Shown: positions 26,818-39,550, counted from the stretch's first letter. The stretch: DNA of 64,000 nt from Hoeflea sp. YIM 152468 (GCF_029210485.1 NZ_JARGET010000029.1:1-64000), one strand, 5' to 3'. The notes: a model not told the origin generated them from the letters alone. Numbers and translations are program-made.

Positions 26818-28938
26818 TCAGGCAGTCGGCCTTGCCGGCTCCGGCGTGTGAGCATCCTCCGCCACTGCATCACCCCGTCGCGTCCGCACCGTGCGCACGT
26901 CGCGTCCGTTGAGGCTGATCATGCCGCTGTCCACCAGTTGGCTGATCGGGACCGGACGGCCGAGCAGAAAGCCCTGAACCTCGTCGCAGCCCTCATCGCC
27001 AAGCAGCGTCAACTGCCCTTCGGTTTCAATGCCTTCGGCCAGGACCGGGATCCCAAGGCTCTTGCCCAGCGCCATGACGGCACGAATGATCGATTTGGCC
27101 GAAAGGCTGTCTTCTGCCTCGTGGATGAAGGAACGGTCGAGCTTGATCTTGTCGAACGGGAATGACCGCAACATGTCCAGCGACGAATAGCCGGTGCCGA
27201 AGTCATCAAGCGCGATATTGACCCCCAGCGCCTTGATCCGCCGCAGCACGCTGAAGGCGCCTTCCTTGTCTTGAAGAATTGCCGATTCGGTCAGTTCCAG
27301 CTCCAGCCGGTCGGCCGGCAACCCGGTCGACATCAACACCTCGATGATCAGCTTGGACAAATCGGCATGGACAAATTGGGCCGGAGAGAGATTGACCGCG
27401 ACCTTGAAGGGCGGCTTCCAGGAGGCCGCGTCGGCGCAGGCCTCCCGGAGCACCCATTCGCCCAGTTGCAGGATCAACCCGCTTTCTTCAGCCAGCGGGA
27501 TAAACTCGGCCGGCGACATGCATCCATGAACCGGGTGGTTCCAGCGCAACAGGGCTTCAAAGCCGCTGATCCGCTTGGTGGCAACCACGGTCTGGACCTG
27601 ATAGTGAATATCAAGCTCATTGTTTTCAAACGCCTCGCGCAGGTCTTTGGCCAGACCGCGGCGGGCCCGCACGATGTCATCCGTCGACTGATCATAATAA
27701 CAGACATTGTGGGAGATATGGGCTTTGGCGCGGTACATGGCGAGATCCACATTGGTGATCAAGGCTTCCGCCGACGTGGCATTGTCCGGGTAAAGCGCCA
27801 CGCCAAGGCTGCCCCCGGTCACAAATTCAAAGTCTGCCCCCTTGACCGGTTCAAACAAGGCAGTCCGCAGCCGGTTGATGAACTCCTCAAGCCCGGCATA
27901 GCTGACAAACCGCTGGATGGCGGTGAATTCGTCACCTCCGGTGCGCGCTATGAACTCCCCGTCCTGCAGGAGATTTTTCATCCGATCACCCAGCACCTGC
28001 AGCACTCTGTCGCCTGCGCCGTGACCGTGCAGGTCATTGATCTCCTTGAACCCGTTGAGGTCGATACCGATCAATGCGACCTGGCCGCCGGTCTCGTTGG
28101 CCAGATCCAGTTTACGCTCGAGGCGGCTGGAAAAGCTGGAGCGGTTGGGCAAGCCGGTGAGGCTGTCGCTGAGCGCCAGATGGCGCAACTGGTCGAGCGT
28201 TTCGGTGCGGGCGCTGTCATCGATCATGTAGCTGGCAAGTCCCGCGCCGACGATCACCAGGGCAACGCTGGCGACTGCGAGAGCCAGAGCCTGCATTGCC
28301 GCAGGGTTGGAAAACTCATTGTCGACAAGCAGCGGCGTCACCTTGAAAGCGGTCATGCCGGTGAAGTGCAGGACGATGATGGCGAGGAAAAAGACGCCGG
28401 CTGAAAGGGAGCGGTATCCACGGCGGGGTTTCCGCGTGATCAACTCAACCGCGATCGCGGACAGCGTTACCGACAGCACAATCGATGTCAGCAAGTAGCC
28501 CATGTCCCAGGTGATGATGCCCTGCACCCGGTAGGCAAGCATTCCGGTGTAATGCATCACCGCAATCGCCATACCCACACTCGCACCGCCCAGCACAGGC
28601 GCAAAGCGCGTCAATCCGCTTGCCGCAACAATGAAACCACAGCCGGCCCCGCCAATGGCGACCAGCAACGAGACCATCGTCAGCACCGGGTCAAGCGAAA
28701 CCGGCGCTCCGGGCTGGTAGGCCAGCATGGCGATGAAATGCGTACACCAGATCGCCGCTCCAGCAGCGACGGCAGCGAGAAAATGCCACCCCGCCCGCTG
28801 CAGCCCGGCCGTGCGCGAGGCCCGCTCGAACAGACAGATCACCGCCCACGAGCCCGACGCGCAGACAAAAGCGGCGACCAGCACCAGCCAGATATTGTGG
28901 TCTTCCACTATACAAGTAACGACTGTCATCATGGGCAT
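26818..28938 (-). CDS. MHYT-GGDEF-EAL membrane c-di-GMP protein
   Basis: A 706-residue protein. The N-terminal 240 residues form an MHYT sensor domain of about seven helices with the repeated motifs THFIAM, MHYTGM and LHFTGM, proposed to bind copper or a gas ligand. A GGDEF domain follows with an intact GGDEF signature (334-338), then an EAL domain with EAL at 461-463 and the DDFGTGYSS segment. Both c-di-GMP synthesis and breakdown signatures are intact. No RxxD inhibitory site precedes GGDEF. A CtrA-like box lies about 65 bp upstream, suggesting cell-cycle control (inference). Confidence 0.93.
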   Translation of the reverse strand: MPMMTVVTCIVEDHNIWLVLVAAFVCASGSWAVICLFERASRTAGLQRAGWHFLAAVAAGAAIWCTHFIAMLAYQPGAPVSLDPVLTMVSLLVAIGGAGCGFIVAASGLTRFAPVLGGASVGMAIAVMHYTGMLAYRVQGIITWDMGYLLTSIVLSVTLSAIAVELITRKPRRGYRSLSAGVFFLAIIVLHFTGMTAFKVTPLLVDNEFSNPAAMQALALAVASVALVIVGAGLASYMIDDSARTETLDQLRHLALSDSLTGLPNRSSFSSRLERKLDLANETGGQVALIGIDLNGFKEINDLHGHGAGDRVLQVLGDRMKNLLQDGEFIARTGGDEFTAIQRFVSYAGLEEFINRLRTALFEPVKGADFEFVTGGSLGVALYPDNATSAEALITNVDLAMYRAKAHISHNVCYYDQSTDDIVRARRGLAKDLREAFENNELDIHYQVQTVVATKRISGFEALLRWNHPVHGCMSPAEFIPLAEESGLILQLGEWVLREACADAASWKPPFKVAVNLSPAQFVHADLSKLIIEVLMSTGLPADRLELELTESAILQDKEGAFSVLRRIKALGVNIALDDFGTGYSSLDMLRSFPFDKIKLDRSFIHEAEDSLSAKSIIRAVMALGKSLGIPVLAEGIETEGQLTLLGDEGCDEVQGFLLGRPVPISQLVDSGMISLNGRDVRTVRTRRGDAVAEDAHTPEPARPTA

Positions 28939-29002
28939 TGGTCATCGCAACTGGGTTTAATCGGCACGTGGTGACTGAATAGCGGCGACTATGCCACCCA
29001 TC

Positions 29003-29017
29003 TTAATTGCTGATTAA
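29003..29017 (-). promoter_or_regulatory. CtrA box (TTAA-N7-TTAA) upstream of the MHYT-GGDEF-EAL gene
   Basis: TTAA at 29003-29006 and TTAA at 29014-29017 are exactly seven bases apart, about 65-80 bp upstream of the minus-strand start at 28938. It matches the CtrA core but lacks the final C of TTAAC on the plus strand. CtrA regulation is inference. Confidence 0.5.
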
Positions 29018-29131
29018 GTCACAGTTGCAGGTAATCGCAGTCAAAGGTGCAAATCGGCCGGGCTGCGTCTTTGTCCGCAGCTCTTGAGCAGCGATGCCGG
29101 CGCGAGGCAATACGAGCGCCGACGTCGGCAA

Positions 29132-29857
29132 TCAGCAACCAGAAGCCGTCCGGGCCAGATAGACGGTCTGGGTGAACGGCCTGTCCTGCAGCGGATTGTG
29201 AAATGTGACCGGCGCGGCCCAGGCCTCCGCGAAGACCTTCGCCAGCCGACCGGTAAAGGCGTCGTCCGTCCGCTCATCCGACCACAGACCGAAGATCCCA
29301 CCGGGCTTGAGATGCCGGGCCAGCTTGGCCAGTCCCTCGGGCTGATAGAAGCTGGTGCTGCGCTGATCGAGAAGCGCATCGGGGGAATGGTCGATATCAA
29401 GCAGGATCGCATCGAAAGTTCGCCCGGGCGCGCCCGGGTCAAACCCGGTCGCGTTCTGCGCCATGGCGAAGAAATCACCTTCCACAAGCCGGCAGCGCGG
29501 ATCCCCGGTGAGATCCGGTCCAAGCGGCAGCAGGCCGGTCTGGTGCCAGTCGATGACCGCTTCGAGATACTCCACAACAATCAGCGACCCGGTCCGCGGC
29601 TCATCCAACACCGCCCTGGCGGTGTAGCCGAGCCCCAGCCCGCCAACCACCACATCAAGCCCCTCGCCAGAACACGCAGCCAGCCCCAATTGCGCCAGCG
29701 CGATCTCCGACGCGGTGAACAGATCCGACATCAGGTGCTCTTCGCCAAGCTTGATTTCCAGAATGTCGACCCCGAGGCGGGCCTCATGCCGCCGCCTGAG
29801 CACCAACGCCCCGATCGGGGTCGGACGGTAGTCGAGTTCTTCAAACAGTTTGCTCAT
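29132..29857 (-). CDS. Spermidine synthase-like protein
   Basis: A 241-residue protein with the methyltransferase-like fold of polyamine aminopropyltransferases. It has the glycine motif VVGGLGLGYTARAV, the acidic VVEYLE strand end, and DAILLDIDHSPD as the active-site loop. The N-terminal tetramerisation strands are short. Many such stand-alone SpeE-like proteins are not proven spermidine synthases, and no speD is nearby, so the substrate is uncertain. The ATG at 29857 has GGAGA upstream; an upstream in-frame ATG at 29887 does not. Confidence 0.8.
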   Translation of the reverse strand: MSKLFEELDYRPTPIGALVLRRRHEARLGVDILEIKLGEEHLMSDLFTASEIALAQLGLAACSGEGLDVVVGGLGLGYTARAVLDEPRTGSLIVVEYLEAVIDWHQTGLLPLGPDLTGDPRCRLVEGDFFAMAQNATGFDPGAPGRTFDAILLDIDHSPDALLDQRSTSFYQPEGLAKLARHLKPGGIFGLWSDERTDDAFTGRLAKVFAEAWAAPVTFHNPLQDRPFTQTVYLARTASGC

Positions 29858-30161
29858 GGGATCTCCAGCAGGGTCGGACAGGTGCACCCCGCCTGTGCGG
29901 GTCTATGGGCTTGCCGGCGGGTTGCTGTCAGAGCAAAGATGACCGGCTTGCCAGGTCTACACCACAAAATAACCGGAAATGCCTGAATTTATCTGTTGAC
30001 GCCAGTCAAACGGCTTATCCAGGCGGAAAAGCCGTTGATACCCTCGCGGCGCGACTTGACGGAACCGCCCCACGCGTCCATCGACTGCGTTTACACAATT
30101 GCAGACCTGTTGCATCCGGCCTTCGCCGGGTCTGACCGGAACACGGGACACATCTCCTCAC
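29858..30161. other. Intergenic region between the spermidine synthase-like gene and the PiT transporter
   Basis: A divergent 304-bp gap. It contains an 8-bp inverted repeat, AACGGCTT (30009-30016) and AAGCCGTT (30029-30036), with a 12-nt loop, about 125 bp before the transporter start. I did not see a clear Pho box. No gene is seen. Confidence 0.55.
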
Positions 30162-31661
30162 ATGGTTGACACCTACCGCAAGCCGACGCTCGACAAGGAC
30201 CTCGACAAGATCGCCGTCCTGGAGGAGGCCACAGGCCTGCTCAACCGCGGCTTTGTCACGCCCGGCCTTGCGGTGCTGTTCATCTTCCTCTGCGCCATCA
30301 TTGCCGCCGTGTTCGTCACCGGACAGCCCGGCGCCGTGGTGATCGTCGCCGCGGCCATGATCGGCGCCTACATGGCGCTCAACATCGGCGCCAATGATGT
30401 GGCCAACAATGTCGGCCCCGCCGTCGGCTCACAGGCGATGACGCTGGGCGTGGCGCTGGCGATTGCGGCGGTGTTTGAAAGTGCCGGTGCCCTGATTGCC
30501 GGCGGCGACGTGGTCAACACCATTTCCAAGGGCATCATCGACCCGGTTGCGGTCTCCGACCCCAACATCTTCATTGCCGTGATGATGGCAGCGCTTGTTT
30601 CGGCTGCGATGTGGATCCATCTGGCGACCTGGATCGGCGCGCCGGTTTCGACCACCCATTCGATCGTCGGCGGAGTGATGGGCGCGGGCATCGCCGCAGC
30701 CGGCGTTGACGCCGTCACTTGGCCGACCATGGGCTCCATTGCCGCCAGCTGGGTGATCTCGCCGTTTCTCGGCGGTGTCATCGCGGCGCTGTTTCTTGCC
30801 TTCATCAAGACCGCGATTATCTATCAGGACGACAAGATTTCCGCCGCCCGGCGCTGGGTGCCGGTGCTGATTGGCATCATGTCGGGCACCTTCGCCACCT
30901 ATCTGGCGCTCAAGGGGCTGAAGGCGATCATCTCCGTTTCGTTCGGCACGGCACTGCTGATCGGCCTCGGCTTTGCCGTGGTGACCTGGGCCGTCGTCCG
31001 GCCGATAATTGCGCGCCAGTCACGCGGGCTTGAAAACCGCAACCAGTCGCTGAGACAGCTGTTCGGTCTGCCGCTGATCTTCTCCGCTGCGCTGTTGTCC
31101 TTTGCCCACGGCGCCAATGACGTGGCCAACGCCGTTGGCCCACTGGCGGCCATCGTCCACACCGCTGAATTTGGCGAAGTCGCGCCCAAGGTGGTGATTC
31201 CGCTCTGGGTGATGGCAGTCGGAGCCGCCGGCATCTCGCTCGGCCTGCTGCTGTTCGGACCCAAACTGATCCGCATGGTCGGCAACCAGATCACCAAGCT
31301 CAACCCGATGCGGGCCTACTGCGTGGCGCTGTCGGCGGCCATCACCGTGATCCTTGCCTCCTGGCTCGGACTGCCGGTGAGCTCAACCCATATCGCCGTC
31401 GGCGCGGTGTTCGGCGTCGGCTTCTTCCGTGAATGGTACACGGAGAACTCCTCCCGTCGCGCCGACTACGTTGCCCGGCACCGGATCAATGCGACCGAGG
31501 ACGAAAACAGCACGCCGTCGCGCACCGATGAGCAGCGCCGCCGCAAGCTGGTGCGCCGCTCGCATTTCCTGCAGATCATCGCTGCCTGGGTGATCACCGT
31601 ACCGGCGGCAGCCATGCTGTCAGGCGTGCTGTTTGTCTTGCTGCGTGCCGTGCTGGTGTGA
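30162..31661 (+). CDS. Inorganic phosphate transporter, PiT family
   Basis: A 499-residue PHO4/PiT permease with about 11 helices and both copies of the family signature: GANDVANNVGPAVGS (about 76-90) and GANDVANAVGPL in the second half. The paired STTHSIVGG and SSTHIAVGAVFGVGF motifs are also intact. It takes up phosphate with H+ or Na+. A hydrophilic 30-residue N-terminus precedes the first helix. No DUF47 partner gene is adjacent. The ATG at 30162 has only a weak ribosome-binding site; an upstream in-frame ATG at 30099 gives a non-conserved extension. Confidence 0.93.
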   Translation: MVDTYRKPTLDKDLDKIAVLEEATGLLNRGFVTPGLAVLFIFLCAIIAAVFVTGQPGAVVIVAAAMIGAYMALNIGANDVANNVGPAVGSQAMTLGVALAIAAVFESAGALIAGGDVVNTISKGIIDPVAVSDPNIFIAVMMAALVSAAMWIHLATWIGAPVSTTHSIVGGVMGAGIAAAGVDAVTWPTMGSIAASWVISPFLGGVIAALFLAFIKTAIIYQDDKISAARRWVPVLIGIMSGTFATYLALKGLKAIISVSFGTALLIGLGFAVVTWAVVRPIIARQSRGLENRNQSLRQLFGLPLIFSAALLSFAHGANDVANAVGPLAAIVHTAEFGEVAPKVVIPLWVMAVGAAGISLGLLLFGPKLIRMVGNQITKLNPMRAYCVALSAAITVILASWLGLPVSSTHIAVGAVFGVGFFREWYTENSSRRADYVARHRINATEDENSTPSRTDEQRRRKLVRRSHFLQIIAAWVITVPAAAMLSGVLFVLLRAVLV

Positions 31662-31908
31662 GGCGCGGCTGTAACGCAGGCGCCGCCACGTGGTTGCAGC
31701 CATTGGTTTGGCCGAGCCGCGGCACGGCAACAAGGAGCATTGTAAGCCGACACCAGCGCGCCGCGGCCGCATTTTCTGTTGATCTTCGCCGCCGGCAGAT
31801 CCACCGTCTCGGCCCAATTGGCCCTGCCTTGTGAAGGGCGCAAATTATTGTTCCCGGAAAGTCCTTCTTAACACTCCGGCGCTAGGTTCCGGCGCAGTGA
31901 GGAACACC

Positions 31909-33201
31909 ATGCAAACCGATCACCGGGCACTCAGCGGGCGCATCTACAATGAGTCGCTCAAAACAGCGATGACTGATCGAGCCATGGTTCCTGACCGGCT
32001 GCTCACTCCGGACAGCCGTTTGCTTGATGCCTCCCCGGCGCTCGGCGCGCTCTACGAGAGCTATTGCTGGGCAGCGCATTCGCTCAAGGCGCGGGCCTGG
32101 CTGCAGGCAGCTTTCGTCTTCAATTTCCTCCTGATGTCGTTTGACTATTTTGTCAGCCCCTCCCTGTTGATAGCGACACTGCTCATCCGCGGCTGCATCA
32201 TGTCAACCATCCTGTTAGGCCTCTACCTGCTCTGGGGACGGCAACGACCGCGGTGGCTCCAGGGCGCAACATTGGTTGCGGTATCGGCGACCATGATGAT
32301 CGGGTCCGGAGCGCTGGGTGCGCTGGGCGGCGTCTTGCTGTTTGAACGCTATCTCACGGGAGCACTGTTCACGGTGGCCACCGCAATCCTGTTCTTTCCC
32401 ATCGAGTTTCGCTGGACGGCCGCGGCAGTTGTCGCAGCAATCATTCTCCATGCCGGCATGATCGTCACCGGGCCGGTCGCCGATCCTCTGGTGGCCCTGA
32501 GCACAAGCTGTTTTTACAGCAGCGTGATCATTACATTCGCCTCGACGCGAAAAGCCGCCCTGAGGAGTCAGTGGAAAAGTTTCAAGTCGAAAATCCGGGA
32601 ACTGCGTGACCAGGAGGCGTTGGCAAGCCTGAATGCCGAATTGCAGCTGATCGCCAATCTCGACCCGTTGACCGGACTTCAGAACCGCCGGTCATCCCAG
32701 GAGGACATTGAGCGGATCTGGAGCGACGCCAGTTTCGCCAAGCCGGCTATCGCCTTTCTGATGCTCGACATCGACAACTTCAAACAGCTCAATGATAGCC
32801 TCGGCCACGCCGCCGGCGACGACTGCATAAAGGGCGTGGGTAACAAGATCAGCCTTGCGCTCGGCGACGGCGACATTGTTTCGCGCTATGGCGGCGAGGA
32901 ATTCCTCGTGGTGCTGACCGGCACGACCGCAAGCGATGCCCTTGCCGTAGCCGAGCGGATTCGCAGATCCGTGGAAACCTTCCCCTTGAAAACCTCCGAA
33001 GATGAATCTGCAAGCCAGGTGACCATCAGCATCGGACTGGCTCTATGGCAGGGTGACCAGACACCTCAGACGCTGATCAAGCGGGCCGACGCCGCGCTCT
33101 ATGAGGCCAAGCGCAGGGGCAAGAACCAGACCGTGATCGCCCCGCCGCCGCCGGGTATCGGCGCGCACACGGGCCAGGGTCAAGGCAAAAAAATCGCGTG
33201 A
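31909..33201 (+). CDS. Membrane GGDEF diguanylate cyclase
   Basis: A 430-residue protein. About 70 polar residues are followed by five or six membrane helices (about 70-215), a short coiled linker (220-250) and a GGDEF domain starting at LTGLQNRR with the signature GGEEF at 328-332. The active-site signature is the functional GGEEF form, and no RxxD product-inhibition site precedes it. It should make c-di-GMP from GTP. The ATG at 31909 has GAGGA seven bases upstream; an earlier in-frame ATG at 31831 lacks one. Confidence 0.92.
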   Translation: MQTDHRALSGRIYNESLKTAMTDRAMVPDRLLTPDSRLLDASPALGALYESYCWAAHSLKARAWLQAAFVFNFLLMSFDYFVSPSLLIATLLIRGCIMSTILLGLYLLWGRQRPRWLQGATLVAVSATMMIGSGALGALGGVLLFERYLTGALFTVATAILFFPIEFRWTAAAVVAAIILHAGMIVTGPVADPLVALSTSCFYSSVIITFASTRKAALRSQWKSFKSKIRELRDQEALASLNAELQLIANLDPLTGLQNRRSSQEDIERIWSDASFAKPAIAFLMLDIDNFKQLNDSLGHAAGDDCIKGVGNKISLALGDGDIVSRYGGEEFLVVLTGTTASDALAVAERIRRSVETFPLKTSEDESASQVTISIGLALWQGDQTPQTLIKRADAALYEAKRRGKNQTVIAPPPPGIGAHTGQGQGKKIA

Positions 33202-33369
33202 TGTCGCGTAGCTACGGCCTGATCATGCTGTCGGGTGACGCAGTGCGGCGCGGCTGAGTAAAGCTCCAAGCCGCTGGAAAACAAACGGAATTCGGCATTC
33301 CAGGCGATGCAGGTGAATGCAACATGCTTCAGCTCATCGGCCGATCGCCCCCGGTTGACGCGTCTTGCC

Positions 33370-35502
<2,133 letters not shown>

Positions 35503-35691
35503 TTAGAGAGATTCCGGCAAATGAAAAGACCTCTCCACAAAACCGAAGCAAGTCCAACCAATGTCGGGCGCCCACAGATCAATGCCGGCAGGGCCTGCGG
35601 GTCTTGGCCCGCCTCAAGGGGTCATCGGCTTTTCAACAGGACCGACCGGGAGGGCCGGTTCCGGCATCACGACAGCAAGAGCCCGGTCTGT

Positions 35692-37365
35692 TCAGTCTGC
35701 CACATCAAGCAGCCGCGCAGCCGCCGCGCGTGCCTCGTCGGTGACGTGTTCGCCTGCCAGCATGCGGGCAATTTCCTCGCGCCGGGCGTCAGCCCCCATG
35801 GTGCTCACCCGTGTCGATACGGTTGCCGAGCCGGGTTGCGACGGCCCCTTGGCGATCAGCAGATGCGTGGCGGCGCGCGCAGCGACCTGCGGTGCATGGG
35901 TGACCGAAAGCACCTGAACACCGGCAGCGAGCCGCTTGAGCCGTTTGCCGATGGCATCAGCCACGGCCCCGCCGACCCCGGTATCAATTTCGTCAAACAC
36001 CAGCGTTGGCGCCGAACCGCGATCGGCCAGCGCCACTTTCAGCGCCAGCAGAAAACGTGACAACTCGCCGCCGGATGCGACTTTCATGATTGGACCTGGT
36101 CGCGAACCGGGATTGGTACGCACATGAAAGGCAATGGCGTCGATCCCGGTAGGGCCGGCCTGCTCGATGTCACTTGAGATCTCGACGAGGAATTCGGCCC
36201 GCTCCAGCTTCAACGCCGGCAACTCGGCCATCACAGCGTCTGCCAGTGCCTTCCCGGTGGTGTGCCTGCGCTCGGACAGTTGCTCGGCCGCATGCCGGAA
36301 CGCCGCTCTAGCTTCGTGCACCCGGACTTCCATGGCGCCGAGCCGTTCTTCGCCGGCATCAAGCTCGGACAACTCGGCAATCATCCGCGCCGCCAATTCG
36401 GGCAAGGCCTCGACCGGCACATTGTATTTGCGCCCCGCCCCCCTGAGCGCGAACAGCCGCTCCTCGGTCTCCTCAAGCTCACGCGGATTGAAGTCCGCCA
36501 TCCTGAGCGCCGCCTCCACCGCGGTCTGCGCCTCTGCCAGCGCATTCAACGCCGCATCAAGGGCTGCCACCGTATCGGTGAGCAGTTCGGGGGCTTCCTG
36601 GGCCTTGCGTTCAAGCCGCCGCACCAGCCCGCTGATCACCGGCATCGGCGAGCCTTGACCATTGAGAATTTCGTTGGCCTCGTTGATGTCACTGGCCATT
36701 TTCTCGGACTTCATCATCATCGAGCGGCGAACCGCAAGCTCTTCCTCTTCACCCTCGACCGGGGTGAGCTTTTCCAGCTCGTCAACAGACGATCGCAGGA
36801 AATCGGCCTCCCGCCGCGCCGCCTCCACCCGCGCCTTGTGGGCCTTGAGCGCCCGCTCCGCCTCGCGCCAGGCCTCATGCTTGCGACCGACATCCGCAGT
36901 CCGGTCGGAGAGATCGCCAAAGTCATCGAGCAACGCCCGGTGTGCGCCGGTATCGATCAGCGCCCGGTCATCATGCTGGCCGTGGATTTCCACAAGCAGC
37001 GCACCCGCCTCACGCATCAGCGCCACGCTGGCGGGCTGGTCGTTGATGAACACCCGCGTCCGGCCATCGCCCGATTGCACCCGGCGAAACACCAGATCGC
37101 CATCCTCATCGATGTCATTGCCACGCAGCAGCTTGCGCACCGGATGGTCGCTGTCGACATCAAAAACTGCTGTGACCTGGCCCTTGTCGGCGCCATGGCG
37201 CACAAGGCTGCCATCTCCGCGGCCGCCGAGCGCCAGCGAAAGGCAGTCAAGCAGGATGGATTTGCCGGCACCGGTTTCGCCGGTGAGGACCGACAGACCG
37301 GCGTCAAATTCGAGATCAAGCTTCTCGATCAGGACGATATCGCGGATCGACAGCTGGACAAGCAT
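35692..37365 (-). CDS. recN: DNA repair protein RecN
   Basis: A 557-residue SMC-like ATPase. It has Walker A GETGAGKS (29-36), a central coiled coil (about 150-370), the ABC signature ASGGELSR and Walker B LVFDEID. It acts in double-strand break repair. Only 11 bases separate it from bamD, so the two are likely cotranscribed; 216 bp separate it from ligA. Confidence 0.97.
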   Translation of the reverse strand: MLVQLSIRDIVLIEKLDLEFDAGLSVLTGETGAGKSILLDCLSLALGGRGDGSLVRHGADKGQVTAVFDVDSDHPVRKLLRGNDIDEDGDLVFRRVQSGDGRTRVFINDQPASVALMREAGALLVEIHGQHDDRALIDTGAHRALLDDFGDLSDRTADVGRKHEAWREAERALKAHKARVEAARREADFLRSSVDELEKLTPVEGEEEELAVRRSMMMKSEKMASDINEANEILNGQGSPMPVISGLVRRLERKAQEAPELLTDTVAALDAALNALAEAQTAVEAALRMADFNPRELEETEERLFALRGAGRKYNVPVEALPELAARMIAELSELDAGEERLGAMEVRVHEARAAFRHAAEQLSERRHTTGKALADAVMAELPALKLERAEFLVEISSDIEQAGPTGIDAIAFHVRTNPGSRPGPIMKVASGGELSRFLLALKVALADRGSAPTLVFDEIDTGVGGAVADAIGKRLKRLAAGVQVLSVTHAPQVAARAATHLLIAKGPSQPGSATVSTRVSTMGADARREEIARMLAGEHVTDEARAAAARLLDVAD

Positions 37366-37376
37366 GGCTGCCTGCT

Positions 37377-38243
37377 TCAGGCGCCGACCAGGCGGGACCC
37401 GGCACGCGATATCCAGGAGCCCTTGTTTTCACGCGGTTCCAGACCCCGTGTTTTCAACAGCTGGTAGGAATCTGCATACCACTGGCTGTCGGGAAAATTG
37501 TGCCCCAACACCGCCGCCGCAGTCTGCGCCTCGCTTTCCAGTCCCATCGCGTAGTAGGTCTCGACCAGACGAGCCAGCGCTTCCTCGATCTGGCGGGTGT
37601 TCGGATAGGTCTCGACCACCTGGCGGAACCGGTTGGCCGCAGCCACATATTCCTTGCGTTCGAGATAGTAGCGGCCGACCTGCATTTCCTTGCCGGCCAG
37701 CTGATCGCGCGCATAGCGCAGCTTGGACTGGCTGTCTTCGACATACTCCGAATCGGGATAACGTTCGATCACTTCGGTAAAGGCCGCGATGGCTCTGGCC
37801 GACGTGCGCTGATCCCGCGTGACCTCGGGGATCTGCCGGTAATAGGCCAGCCCGACAATGTACTGTGCGTAGGCCGCGTCCTCATCATTGGGATAAAGGC
37901 TCAGATAGCGTGAGGCCGTGTTGATCGCCTCGGAATACTGGCCTTGCCGGTAATTGGTGAAAGCGCTCATCACCATCGCCTTGCGGGCGAATTCGGAATA
38001 GGGGTGCTGCTTGTCGACGGCGGCAAATTTTCGTCCGGCTTCCGTCAGCTCGCCCGCCTGCAGGTTGGCAAGCCCCTGATTGTAGAGCACATCCGCAGGT
38101 TCGATCGACTGCGCATAGGCAGTGATGTCGATGTCCGGATCCGATTGACAGCCGCTGACGACCGATGCCACGCCGACCATTCCGGTGACAATGAGGGCGA
38201 CACGAAACGCGCGCCCGCGCCCGCGCTTGACCGAAGTATCCAT
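37377..38243 (-). CDS. bamD: Outer membrane assembly lipoprotein BamD
   Basis: A 288-residue lipoprotein: basic N-terminus, hydrophobic core and a lipobox ending at Cys32 (VVSGC). It then carries five tetratricopeptide-type repeats typical of YfiO/ComL/BamD. It is part of the BAM complex, which inserts beta-barrels into the outer membrane. It lies between lpxC and recN as in other rhizobia. Confidence 0.95.
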   Translation of the reverse strand: MDTSVKRGRGRAFRVALIVTGMVGVASVVSGCQSDPDIDITAYAQSIEPADVLYNQGLANLQAGELTEAGRKFAAVDKQHPYSEFARKAMVMSAFTNYRQGQYSEAINTASRYLSLYPNDEDAAYAQYIVGLAYYRQIPEVTRDQRTSARAIAAFTEVIERYPDSEYVEDSQSKLRYARDQLAGKEMQVGRYYLERKEYVAAANRFRQVVETYPNTRQIEEALARLVETYYAMGLESEAQTAAAVLGHNFPDSQWYADSYQLLKTRGLEPRENKGSWISRAGSRLVGA

Positions 38244-38425
38244 CCTGCAAACCTCTCAACAGCCGCAAATTCCAACGAACCACGTAACAGACCAGAGTTT
38301 CTATCCGGAAACAGCCGCACTTCGCAACGTCATGAAGACGCTTTGCCGCAATTTTGTGGCAAAGTACCCATTTGATATCACGAGATTAGGCCGGACAGGC
38401 TGGGAAAGTTCCAAGCCTCGGGGTG

Positions 38426-39379
38426 TTACAGAGCCCAGGGAGCAAACACCGCGGCATTGACCGCAACCAGTTCACCATGGCGCGCGGTATCCCGGCGGGC
38501 CGGGGCTTCGACCACTTCATAGGCCGTCTGATCGGCCAGCAACGCCCTCAGTGCCAGTGCATTGAGCTTGTGGCCGCCGCGGTAGCTGCGGTAACAGCCG
38601 ATGAACTGTGCACCGGCCAGAGCCAGATCACCCACGGCGTCCAGCGTCTTGTGACGAACGAACTCGTCACGAAAGCGAAGCCCTTCGGCATTGATGACCT
38701 TTTCATCGTCGCCAATGACAACCGAGTTTTCCAGCGAAGAGCCCAGTGCATGCCCGGATGCCCACAGACGCTCAACATCGCGCATGAAGCCAAAGGTGCG
38801 GGCACGGGACAGCTCGCGGCGGAAGGTATCGGCGGTGACTTCGCCCTTCCAGGACTGACGGCCGATCAGCGGCGTATCGAAATCGATATCGATTTCGAAG
38901 CGTGTGCCGTTATGCTGACTGAATTCAGCCCAGGAGCCGCCCATTTCAATCCGCACCGGCTTGATGACGCGAATATAGCGGCGCTTGACCAAGTGATTGA
39001 CGAGACCAGCCGCATCCAGGGCTTCGATGAAGACAGCGGCGCTGCCATCCATGATCGGGACTTCGCTGCCATCCAGATCAATGCTGATATTGTCGACGCC
39101 GAGCGCGTAGAGAGCCGCCATCAGGTGCTCGACCGTTGCAACCGAGCGGTCGGGGGCTTTGCCCAGAAGCGTGCAAAGGTCGGTCGAGCCGACCTGGGAG
39201 GATACAGCGCGTACGCTTACTGTGTCGCCTGTCGGAAGCTCACGATTGAAGACAATGCCGGTGTCGGGATCAGCAGGATGGAAGGAAATGGACACGTTTT
39301 CACCGGAATGAACACCGATGCCGGAAAGAAAAAACGACCGCGCTATCGTGGTCTGAAGGCCTACTACGTCGCTACTCAT
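38426..39379 (-). CDS. lpxC: UDP-3-O-acyl-N-acetylglucosamine deacetylase
   Basis: A 317-residue LpxC, the first committed step of lipid A synthesis. Zinc-site segments are present: VEHLMAAL (His85), the HKTLDAVGDLAL motif with the second His and Asp, and the GGHKLN active-site histidine. The ATG at 39379 matches the conserved N-terminus (VVGLQTTI); upstream in-frame codons are not conserved. It is separated from ftsZ by a strong terminator, so it probably has its own promoter in the 290-bp gap. Confidence 0.96.
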   Translation of the reverse strand: MSSDVVGLQTTIARSFFLSGIGVHSGENVSISFHPADPDTGIVFNRELPTGDTVSVRAVSSQVGSTDLCTLLGKAPDRSVATVEHLMAALYALGVDNISIDLDGSEVPIMDGSAAVFIEALDAAGLVNHLVKRRYIRVIKPVRIEMGGSWAEFSQHNGTRFEIDIDFDTPLIGRQSWKGEVTADTFRRELSRARTFGFMRDVERLWASGHALGSSLENSVVIGDDEKVINAEGLRFRDEFVRHKTLDAVGDLALAGAQFIGCYRSYRGGHKLNALALRALLADQTAYEVVEAPARRDTARHGELVAVNAAVFAPWAL

Positions 39380-39550
39380 GAAGTTCGCCTGTTCCCGCGT
39401 ATCCGACACAGCCTGTTGCGACCATGTTATCCCCAACTGTCCGGACCAATCCCGCGCTTCCCCAGCGCACTCGATTGCTCCATCCCCTTGATGTCGAGAG
39501 GCAAGATACGGCGGCACCGGCGAGTTTCCAAATCACGCTTTTTTTCCTTC

